A stretch of DNA of 64,000 nt from Xiphias gladius (Eukaryota > Chordata > Actinopteri > Istiophoriformes > Xiphiidae): positions 10,674,017 through 10,738,016 of the forward strand of contig NC_053414.1 in assembly GCF_016859285.1 (NCBI RefSeq), in the 5' to 3' direction. The notes under the pieces were generated by a model. It was given only the letters and a program-made list of their open reading frames with translations, was not told the DNA's origin and made no database searches. Shown here one piece after another: positions 34,601 through 42,915 of this stretch (positions are counted from its first letter, which is position 1; each line of letters begins with the position of its first letter). The translations under genes were made by a program, and so were the position numbers.

Positions 34601-36319
34601 TGCACCAGAGCTCTGCATTTTGTTAACTGATTGAATGGATTTTTTTCACCGAAATGAAAAAAGGTGGAATTTTCATTGTTAACAACTTTTACTTGTTTCT
34701 TTCTGTCCAAAACACACTGTATAAAATCAAATAAGCTCTTATGTACAACTGTGCTACGAGCATGTAAACATGATTCATTATCCGAGTAAAAACAATTATA
34801 CAATGACAATGTAGTGATTAAAAAAAATAATCTCCTGACTCCAGCTTTGTCCACCAAGGAAGAGCCTTACAAATATTTATACATTTTTACTCTGTTGTTT
34901 TGCTTTCTCCATTCAAAGTTTACACTTCCGTCTCCCATTTTTGTGCACTACTCTGCCATTCTGACACCATCAGTGCTGTGACAGAACAAGGTCACCCTAA
35001 CAACTCCATACTAAATTATGAAAAATAGTCGGTTATCACTTCCACTATTGGCTGCTAGAGGATCACAGCAATGCATTGGCATTTAATCAGTGAAAAAGGC
35101 CTATAACTTTCTATTTTGTTTGACGGTTTGGTACGTTTTTTTTTTTTATTTCATTTCCTGAAGATTCTACAAAATACTAGTAAATCTTGAAAGACAACAG
35201 GAATTCTACAAATGGTGTTATCTGTAGTTGGCAGAAAAGAGCATTACTGGACTAGCGAACAATTGTCTCCTCGCACACATGCTGTTAAAACACATTCAAA
35301 TAGTATGGATCAGGACCTAGTCATTAAAATTTTGCTCTACAATGTTTTGTAGAGCACCCTGTTTCCACAGGGTGCTTTTGTAATTTTAGATCTTACACGA
35401 GCACACAACGGTCAAAAAGCTTACTTTCAGATTTTTTATCATGTATTGTGTTACTGCGCAACAGCTTGTCTGTCAGAAATCAACAGCAGCAAATGAAGCA
35501 AGTCAGATAACAACACGAGTCATGACACAGTTGACATATCACTACCCCTACTAAAGCCAGTAGATGTCAAAAAAAAAAAAAAAAAATCCACCTTTGTATT
35601 CCTGGGTAACAAATTAACAGCCTATTGACTACAATGAACAAAAAACTTTTCGAATGGGATACAGAAGCGTTTCACCTCATCTAGGTCTGTGAAATTGATC
35701 CTCTGACGCAGCTTGTCTAGCTCAGCTTGGTCTGGGACAGACATCTGGGTGGTGTATTTGATATGTGGAAAGGAATGAGGAGTGCGTGCTCTCCTGCGAC
35801 CAGCCCCAGGGGTGGATTCTGGCGAAATATCATTAGTCAGGCGGCTCCCCACCACGGCAGCTGACAATTTCTTCTTGTTCTTCTCTGAAGATCGGTTGGC
35901 TTTCTTTTGCTGTACACCCCAGTCCTGATCAAGAGAAAAAAAAACACATTTTAACAGTTTATTATTATGTTTGTTCAATTACATTGGGACAGATCCATAT
36001 TGTGTACACTGTTCACATCAGAAATATCAGTAAACAATGATAGTCACAAGACAGTGAGATACATTTTACAGAGCAACATGTAATCTACAATTCGAATTAC
36101 TAAGTTCTGGCAAAATTGGCTGTATAACAAAAGCGGAAAGTGTTGAAGAGTCCCTCCAGTGTATCATCATACAAAAATGAAACATATGTCTATAGTTTCT
36201 AACAGGTTCTGACCAGCCCTTACCATGTTGTTGAGTCTGTCTTCCAGGCTGCCATTGGTTACAGTCCAGTTGTGCAGCTCTTCTGAACTGTCATCAAAAG
36301 GAGTGCCTCCAGTTGCCAT
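15752..36319 (-). CDS. pcm1: Pericentriolar material 1, complete, 38 coding exons
   Basis: Coiled-coil scaffold of centriolar satellites, needed to recruit centrosome and cilium proteins. Coding exons, 5' to 3' on the minus strand: 36224-36319, 35676-35924, 34158-34490, 32385-32555, 31674-31793, 31179-31365, 30787-30896, 30164-30437, 29926-30076, 29364-29576, 28931-29097, 28277-28506, 27401-27543, 27136-27265, 26534-26698, 26251-26429, 25840-26052, 25404-25740, 25062-25207, 24773-24966, 24100-24280, 23706-24016, 23432-23593, 22761-22933, 21806-21937, 20968-21094, 20309-20476, 20080-20177, 19614-19748, 19312-19515, 19115-19174, 18874-19024, 18118-18266, 17953-18016, 17611-17816, 17355-17447, 17098-17221, 15752-15777: 6372 nt, 2123 aa (human about 2024). 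Matches to remembered human PCM1 include MATGGTPFDD, RSIGSDSQGR, ASSMRDDLVEKND, INNRSAANLRSLNIPS, LWSEMRRHQ, QLNQCYTQLAWQQNNVQRLK, LSKAETQALTNYGSGEDENE and the last residues ETVGAQSM. A 28-Gln run and a ten-Asp run are unlike human. The exon 20 and exon 17 donors are the least certain boundaries. Confidence 0.95.
16174..16404. mobile_element. Foldback (near-palindromic) element
   Basis: Outer arms 16174-16216 and 16362-16404 are inverted; 23 bp (16194-16216 against 16362-16384) are exact. A second nested pair of arms, 16223-16246 and 16293-16316 (gtggggagttctaggtattt against its near complement), continues the stem. The right arm carries gatgagaggtgaaacgtctt, a phrase seen very often in fish genomic DNA. 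It interrupts or abuts the hAT copy next to it. No gene. Confidence 0.8.
16439..16945 (-). mobile_element. hAT element copy 2, truncated, inverted relative to copy 1
   Basis: Minus-strand homologue of 581-1090, highly similar, with the same short BED-finger frame (minus strand, start at 16654) and the same terminal repeat ending ctacagcccta at 16945. The other end is lost at the junction with the foldback element. The finger Cys lost in copy 1 is kept here (ECKLC). The sequence beyond the terminus (16946-16976) also matches the flank of copy 1. Confidence 0.8.
21123..21150. repeat. (CA)n microsatellite in a pcm1 intron
   Basis: About fourteen CA units about 30 bp from the start of the pcm1 exon at 20968-21094; it lies upstream of that exon's acceptor in the transcript. 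Confidence 0.9.
25587..25670 (-). repeat. CAG/CAA repeat coding for 28 glutamines in Pcm1
   Basis: 28 codons in frame within pcm1 exon 18 (about residues 1068-1095), preceded by NKTKAK and followed by SRSLNQ. Read on the + strand, four ttg units (CAA codons) interrupt ctg units (CAG); the longest pure CAG run is ten. The downstream exon sequence RRQENLRWASELSF matches human PCM1. Confidence 0.95.
27882..28017. repeat. Short inverted repeat in pcm1 intron 12
   Basis: agaccatcttgtgatgggat (27882 on) and atcccatcgcaagatggtct (to 28017) are inverted with one mismatch over 21 bp, separated by about 94 bp. Probably a foldback MITE. The surrounding intron (27544-28276) shows no exon. Confidence 0.65.
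33426..33449. repeat. (TTG)n microsatellite in pcm1 intron 3
   Basis: Seven to eight ttg units on the + strand. Confidence 0.85.
33730..34130. repeat. Interspersed repeat with two internal half-units, pcm1 intron 3
   Basis: Two related segments about 230 bp apart, near 33795-33845 (gaaatatctaagaaacaact ... aaattttgtacaggcattca) and near 34018-34070 (aaatatctcagcatctgctt ... acttttgtacagaattg). The wording resembles an abundant teleost repeat (...ggtacagacattcatggtccccagaggatg...). Class unknown to me. The rest of this intron (32556-33729) has no visible gene. Confidence 0.55.
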
Positions 36320-36330
36320 GTCACCCGCTT

Positions 36331-36520
36331 ACAGCTTGCTGGAATTCACAACAAAATGCATACTGGTCCCCACAAAGAAACAGAACAACAAGCAAGCTCT
36401 ACAAGTCTAAATCAAAAACATTTAATTAAAAGGAAACTGCTTGTTTACAGCTTGCTGGAACACACAAGATATTTCATACTGGTCACACATACAGTACCAC
36501 AGAACAACAATTAAGTAGTA
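36331..36520. repeat. ~70-bp tandem duplication at pcm1 5' UTR acceptor
   Basis: 36331-36402 and 36447-36520 are diverged copies (acagcttgctggaa ... catactggtc ... cagaacaaca). On the minus strand each copy carries the splice-acceptor-like ttccag followed by caagctgtaa, just upstream of the pcm1 start codon at 36319. Confidence 0.7.
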
Positions 36521-36559
36521 CGAGGTTACATTAAAACGACAAGGAAAAAAACATTTTCA

Positions 36560-38316
36560 AGTTACGTTCCTACCTGTCACTCTAATGTTAACCTAATGTT
36601 AGATCTTAAAAACAACGGCAAACTTGACGTTTAATGAAGCTAACTCGACCAAAAGAGTTACGTAGCTAGCAGTACTTAGCTACTGTTAACGACGCGTTGC
36701 TCACCATACTTTACAAAACGCTATAACGCTAAATACTAATGTTAACGCTAATGTAATTACTGCAGATAGGTTTTATTAACCCAGTGTGCGCTAACTGTTA
36801 CAGCTAATGGTTAAATGAAAGCATCAAATGCGTAAATTCTTACCAACAGCAGTTAACTTTAGCTAACGTTAACTCTCAAATTAACGACCAGTTTGAAAAG
36901 GAAAAAAAAAATCAGTCATTTACGTTAGTCGTGTAACGTCACTGGCTAGTTTTTGTGACCTGTCCGTTAACGTTAGCTGCCGTTGGGTTTTGTGCGTGGG
37001 GCCCGCTCAGATGCCCGGGTAAAAACAATGAGACATTCCCTCCACCACGCAGCGGGTTAGCGCGAGCTTTCTGTCACTGCTCCCCGAAGGAACAGACAAC
37101 GGCTAACGTTAGCTTAACTGGCATGAAAGTGCAGCGACAACCGATAGAAAACGCGCAGTTAGCTTAAACAAACGTTAAAACGTGAGTGTACGTAGCTTCG
37201 CTCTTCCTTTGAGAACTTTACTAGCCCACCAACTCTAACCTAGTTCCGTCCCACAATCGCCATGGCAACACGCAATAACCCCTATCTGCATCAGCTAACC
37301 CTCTGGTTAACATTACTTTGATTCTCTATCGATAGAAAACCACGACAACAAGCATTAGTAGTGTCCATCGAAAAATAAATAAATCACAAAACCCGATGCT
37401 AACGAGTCGCCAAAGTTGCCAAGCCTGCTTGGGTTGCTGGCTAATGCTACATAGCTTGCTAGCAAATGCAAAACACGGAGCTAACTTTAAATTTCTCGGT
37501 AAAAGTTGACGCAAACAAGTCTTTCATCTGAACTTCAAGCTGAGGATTAGGTTAGTTATCGTGGTAGGCTAGGGTTTGCAAATTATCAGGACTGACCGAC
37601 ATTAACATTATTTGGCTTACGACAAAAGCAGCAGGTTGACAAAATACTGGCTTTTGGTCGTACTAATTAAAACTGCGCTAGCTAAGTTAGCTTACATTTT
37701 AAGACAGAGAAGGTTAATATTACCATACACAGTGAAAAGTGAGGGAAATACAGTTGCCTAGCACTTCATAGATTGCTATAAAGGTTTCACAAATACTCTC
37801 CAAGTCTGGTTAAAGGCATTTGATAAATTATAACGTCTTCTCGGTCCCGAAATGCAGCGAATCGTGGATGTGAGCTTGGCCTGATATAAACACTCCCATA
37901 CAGGAGATGGCGGTATACATCAGCTAATAGTTGCTGTTCGCTCACAGGAAGGAAACAGTAATACTGTCGATCGGTGGTTGTTCTTATAAGAACCCAACCT
38001 GTGTATCTTAACGTGGAGTATGGATGGTTAAACTGCACTGAAGAAAAACAAACAGCTAAGCATTTTTTACACACCCTGACTCGTTCTCGATCTATATCGG
38101 ATTTCGAGTACAGGTTTTCTTTTTTGGCTTAGCACCGAGTGAGTTTTGTCGTCGGTTAGCCACTTAGCCTTCAAAGCTAATGTGAGCTAGTTCGCGAAGG
38201 AAAGCTAACTACATTTTCTTCCCATTAATCTCATCAAAGAGAGACTGTTTGCGCAAGTATAATTTAACCTTGCTGGGTTTTTTGAGTTAGTACTGTTGTA
38301 ACCAGCAGAAGAGATA
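36560..38316. promoter_or_regulatory. Shared head-to-head promoter region of pcm1 (-) and sart1 (+)
   Basis: About 1.7 kb between the pcm1 5' UTR and the sart1 ATG. It is exceptionally rich in ttagc/gctaa and aacgtt words (for example gctaacgttagctt near 37105, and many at 36600-37170, 37430-37460, 37670-37700, 38150-38215). The pcm1 transcript probably starts near 37100-37250. An open minus-strand segment with a good acceptor (37787-38037) is treated in the findings. Confidence 0.5.
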
Positions 38317-40632
38317 ATGGGGTCGTCAAAGAAACATAAGGAAAAGAGCCGCGACAAGGACACAGAAGAGCGCCGTCGCGATCATAAGAAACATCGCCAC
38401 AAGGACCGAGACACTTCGGATCGGGATGGAACTCGGGATAAAGAGAAACGAAAGCGCTCCAGGTCCAAGGAGAGAAGCGGACGAGAGAGTCGCAGCAAAG
38501 GTGAAAAGAGCAGCGGCGAGCCACGAGTGAAAAAGGAGAAAGTTGATCTTGGATATGAGGGAGGCAGTGCAGAAGTGGAACCCCAGTCTGCAAGCGGTGA
38601 TGCATCTCTCAGCATTGAGGAAACAAACAAACTCAGGGCGAAGCTGGGTCTGAAGCCTCTGGAGTTAAACGAAACGAAGAAGGAGCTCGGGACCAAAGAG
38701 GACCCAATGGTGGCTGCAACCATCAACCCTGTTCTCATCCAGCAGCAGAAAGAGATGAGGGAGAAGCTTGCCGCTTTGAAAGAAAAACGCATCCTGAACC
38801 AGAAATTAGGAAAAGTAAAGACCCTAGCTGAGGACGACTGGCTAGATGACACAGCTGCTTGGGTGGAGAAAAGCAGAAAGATGGCAAAAGAAAAAGAAAT
38901 GGCAGAGAAAAGAGCCAAACTTTTGGAGGAGATGGACGAGGAGTTTGGTGTTAGCAGTCTGGTAGAGGAGGAGTTTGCACAAAGCAAAAATGATGCCTAC
39001 ACATCTCGAGATCTAAAGGGACTCAAAGTGCAGCACAAGGTGGAATCCTTCAGTGAGGGTCAGACTGTCATCCTGACCCTAGAGGACAAAGGTGTACTTG
39101 TGGAGGAAGAAGATGTGCTTGTAAATGTGGGGCTGGTGGACAAGGAAAAAGCAGAAAAGAATGTGGAGTTGAAAAAGAAAAAGCCAGATTACAAGCCCTA
39201 TGAAGAAGAAGAGAGTGTGGATGACATGGTGGTGTTAAAGCCCCGCTCTGTTCTTTCAAAGTATGATGAGGAAATTGAGGGCGAAAAGAAAAAGAGCTTC
39301 CGGTTGAATACTGGGGGCTTTGCTGATGGGGAGCGAGAGCGGGAGCTCCAGGTCATGAAAGATACTCTACGAAGTCAGGCCCAGTCGTTGGAAATGCCTG
39401 CTCTCGCTATTGCCTCAGAGTATTACACACCTCAGGAAATGGTGGGCTTTAAAAAGACAAAGCGCCGTGTGAAGAAGATCAGGAAGAAGGAGAAGCAGAC
39501 AGTTGCAGATGAACTTCCCATCGATGACACTCGCAGCTCTGATTTTGGCTCCAGGACACGCGGTCGAGGCCGCAGAAAGGTGGATGACGATGGTGAGGAT
39601 GTAAAGGAGGAGGAGAGCAAACTGCCAGACAATATACCCCAGATGTCTGATGACATCAGGATGGCAGAAATGGACATAAGCGATGAAGAGGACTTCATAC
39701 CTCCTGAGTCAGCTGTAATTGAGGAGGATGAGGCAGAGCAGGAGCTGCAGAAACAACTGGAGAAGCAGAGGAAGCTAAAGCAAAAGCAGCTTCTTAAAGA
39801 CTCTGGGGAGAAGGTTGCTGAGCAGATTAAAGGGCTTGATAAAGGCGAAAGTGACAATGATCCCGAAAGGAGGAACAACATTGTTTTCAACGCCACCTCA
39901 GAGTTTTGCAGAACCCTGGGTGATATTCCAACATATGGACTGTCAGGAAACAGAGAGGACCAAGAAGACATTATGGACTTTGAACAGGAGGAAGAGAAAG
40001 ATGATGCTGGAGATTCAGACTCAGAAATGGATGAGAACGTTGGATGGAGCACAGTTAACTTGGATGAAGAGCAAAAACAACCAGACTTCTCAACAGCCTC
40101 AGCCACCATTTTAGATGAAGAGCCCATTGTCAACTCTGGCCTTGCTGCTGCCTTGCTGTTGTGCAAAAACAAAGGTCTATTGGACACTCAAATGCAGAAG
40201 GTAGCCCGTGTCAAAGCACCAAAGGGCGCCCTGCCCAATGACAACTATTGCATTGAGGACAAGATGGGCTTTGATGACAAGTACAGTCGCAGAGAAGAAT
40301 ACAGAGGCTTCACACAAGAATTCAAGGAGAAGGATGGGTACAAGCCTGACGTCAAGATTGAGTATGTGGATGAGTCTGGGCGGAAACTCACTCCAAAAGA
40401 AGCTTTCAGGCAGCTTTCACACCGATTCCATGGGAAAGGGTCTGGAAAGATGAAGACGGAAAGGCGAATGAAAAAGCTGGAGGAAGAGGCACTGCTGAAG
40501 AAGATGAGCAGCAGTGACACTCCTCTGGGAACTGTGGCTTTACTTCAAGAGAAACAGAAATCTCAGAAAACACCATATATTGTGCTTAGTGGGAGTGGAA
40601 AAAGTATGAATGCAAACACCATCACTAAATAA
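38317..40632 (+). CDS. sart1: SART1 / Snu66 homologue, U4/U6.U5 tri-snRNP protein, single-exon ORF
   Basis: Nuclear splicing factor (yeast Snu66) that sits in the tri-snRNP and is needed to build the catalytic spliceosome. 771 aa in one frame (human 800). Residues 1-80 are Lys/Arg/Ser-rich (RS/KH-like). A HIND helix that binds the ubiquitin-like Hub1/UBL5 is at about 97-116 (LSIEETNKLRAKLGLKPLE). The SART-1 family body follows, with landmarks LVEEEFAQSKNDAYTSRDL, FKKTKRRVKKIRKKEK, IVFNATSEFCRTLGDIPTYG, NVGWSTVNLDEE, DKYSRREEYRGFTQ and the nearly invariant C-terminus ending KSMNANTITK. The ATG is preceded by agagata and gives the conserved MGSSKKH start. AATAAA lies at 40764-40769. The human gene has many introns; none is seen here, yet the frame is intact and well conserved. 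Confidence 0.96.
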   Translation: MGSSKKHKEKSRDKDTEERRRDHKKHRHKDRDTSDRDGTRDKEKRKRSRSKERSGRESRSKGEKSSGEPRVKKEKVDLGYEGGSAEVEPQSASGDASLSIEETNKLRAKLGLKPLELNETKKELGTKEDPMVAATINPVLIQQQKEMREKLAALKEKRILNQKLGKVKTLAEDDWLDDTAAWVEKSRKMAKEKEMAEKRAKLLEEMDEEFGVSSLVEEEFAQSKNDAYTSRDLKGLKVQHKVESFSEGQTVILTLEDKGVLVEEEDVLVNVGLVDKEKAEKNVELKKKKPDYKPYEEEESVDDMVVLKPRSVLSKYDEEIEGEKKKSFRLNTGGFADGERERELQVMKDTLRSQAQSLEMPALAIASEYYTPQEMVGFKKTKRRVKKIRKKEKQTVADELPIDDTRSSDFGSRTRGRGRRKVDDDGEDVKEEESKLPDNIPQMSDDIRMAEMDISDEEDFIPPESAVIEEDEAEQELQKQLEKQRKLKQKQLLKDSGEKVAEQIKGLDKGESDNDPERRNNIVFNATSEFCRTLGDIPTYGLSGNREDQEDIMDFEQEEEKDDAGDSDSEMDENVGWSTVNLDEEQKQPDFSTASATILDEEPIVNSGLAAALLLCKNKGLLDTQMQKVARVKAPKGALPNDNYCIEDKMGFDDKYSRREEYRGFTQEFKEKDGYKPDVKIEYVDESGRKLTPKEAFRQLSHRFHGKGSGKMKTERRMKKLEEEALLKKMSSSDTPLGTVALLQEKQKSQKTPYIVLSGSGKSMNANTITK

Positions 40633-40763
40633 GTAACTGGGGAAGAATTATCTTTAATACAAACATACGTACACATTCACATAAAGGATGTTTTAGTAAA
40701 GTAACTGCTACAATTTTGTGCCCTAGTTGATACAAGCATCATTGTTGTAGTAAAGAATTGTTG

Positions 40764-40769
40764 AATAAA
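40764..40769 (+). terminator. sart1 polyadenylation signal
   Basis: AATAAA 132 nt after the sart1 stop. Confidence 0.65.
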
Positions 40770-41780
40770 ATTAATAGAAATTAGATAAGTGTTTTTTTTT
40801 CCTTTTGTGTTTGAAATTCATCATGAGAATATTGTTTTAATGAGAACCCTGATTTGTTTGTGTAATATGAGCAGTGTTGATTTGAATGTCTCTGTTTAGT
40901 TTCATGACAGCATTTTGTGGCAGTGGATTAGAAACAGTCTGAGTAGTAATGAACAGGGGGAACCAAAAAAACGTGTAAAATGCATTTGGGTTATGATTTT
41001 AAATAGCAAAAGTAGATAAATTTCATTCAGGTTTGTTAAGTTAAATGTGATTTTACAACAGAACTAAAATGAAAGTAAATAAAATAATGCAAAAAATACA
41101 CTAAAAATGCTTTGTAGAATGGCACATGGTGTAAGTATTTTTTGGAAACCTAGAAGATTGACATTTCCACTTAGATGTTGTCATCTTGATTTAAGATTGT
41201 ACAGTAACACACAATCCGCAGGTCATTTTTCACAGAAAGTCGGCTGATAGTCCTGCGTTACGAATCACATTCAAATAAAGTAATTGTTGGTCTTTGAATT
41301 TGGTTGACTGACAGCAGATACGAGAGGATACAACCCAGCATTATAAATACATATTCCCCAAATGTTTACATTAGACACTGTCCAAAAATAGGGTGACATT
41401 TATATCCAAGAGGGCAGCCTTGTAATGGCTGGTCAAAAGGCACATGACGCTGGTGGGTGATTACCTGCAGGGCGGCCCCCGTATTATTCCTCAAATTAAC
41501 TTAATATTAAATTCTATTAAAACATAAGCATTTGCTTTTTCTTCAAACTAGTGTAGATATTGCGCATGTAACCGTATTAAACCGTTTTAACTGTACTAGA
41601 TAGTTTTAATGCTACCGAAGACGACAACACAGTCGTTAAGATCATCTAATAATAAACAACCGGGAAGGCTCATAGTATGAGAATCATCATTGATAGATTG
41701 TTAATCAGTTTTTTATTATCATTATTATTATTTTCAGTTTTAGTATGTCGCTTGTTATCAGTGGAACTAAAGTTGACGGT
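40770..41780. other. sart1-osbp intergenic region
   Basis: AT-rich, without recognisable coding sequence or RNA gene. A short (TTA)n stretch lies at 41715-41735. The osbp promoter begins around its 3' end. Confidence 0.55.
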
Positions 41781-42450
41781 TAAGGGGCTGATCGACCGCT
41801 ATTTTGTAACACGACCTGTAGCAAAGTAGTTAGCAAAGCTAACACTAGCGGGCTAACATCGCTTCATCCAAAACGACATGCTGGCTGAAATCTTGCACGG
41901 AAAAGGTGGGTGTCACGAAAATATGAACACATCTCAATGCTTAATGTCAGTTAAAACAAAGAAACGCTGAGAGAGGTGCACCGAAAGAAATAGATCTTTG
42001 ACATCGTCTACGACTTGCCAGCCTGTTTGACAGCTTCCTGTTATTTAGCTAGCAGCAAGCTTAGTGACGGTCGCTGTTTTAAGTAGCTTTGATGTAGGGA
42101 AATGGCATCTTGTTGCTCGAAATAACTCACAACATACAGGCGTTGTTTACCTCGCGCTGGCGTATAACCGGCGGGTCAAGATTACTGTTATCTGTACCGA
42201 GATTTCTCAATTTTTAGAGCTGCCGTGAGGACACAGTAAACGTTAGCTTGAAGGAGCATTAAGAGTCATCACAGCTCTCCACCATTTGTTAGGTTGTAAT
42301 TTGCAGATTCCACGTTAAACTCGAATCTAAGCTGAAACTACCATAGCGACATTGTAGAAAGAGCCCACATTCATACCTGGCTGTTTTGATGGCCTTGCTT
42401 AACGTTCCTAGCTGTAACGTTAGTAAACAACATATGTCAAACGTGGACCA
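41740..42450 (+). promoter_or_regulatory. osbp promoter and 5' noncoding exon
   Basis: Dense in ttagc/gctaa words (gtagttagcaaagctaacac near 41827, cgggctaacatcg, tagctagcagcaagc, taacgttag). A probable first exon ends at 41905 (cacggaaaag before gtgggt) and joins the exon starting at 42879. A short upstream frame begins in it at 41878. Confidence 0.5.
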
Positions 42451-42915
42451 TCCAGCATTCATACATGTAGCATTTATAATATATAAATTCGTGCAATCGC
42501 AGCAAACATGAGGTTAGTTTTTAATGTATCGATTCAATGTTTGTTTACATTTACTTAATGGTTTATTATAGATTAGAATATTTGTGGATGTTAACATTTT
42601 TCTTCCAATTTCAAGAACCAGACACTTTAATCAACACATCATTGTGCCTTATATAGCTAATGAATGAATTTTCATTCGTAATAGGATAACCTAATGAAGT
42701 TATGAATCTGGTCATTGACATGCCAATTTACTCTGGGATGCAAGTGTCTGAAGCAACCATCAGACCAGTTTGTGCACACACTTCATGTGTGAAAGGAACA
42801 CTGAGCAGCCTGAGCAGCAGTACGTCCGACAACAAAATATCAATGTAAATCTAGGTTTTGTTTTGTTTTTTTCCTCAGGCTCTAAACTCACCCAGTGAAA
42901 CCACAGGCTGTTCAG

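Noticed and set aside
38382-40187. Several long minus-strand frames opposite sart1 (201 and 251 codons)
   Set aside because: Ser/Phe/Leu-rich mirror images of the Lys/Glu-rich sart1 codons; no independent evidence.
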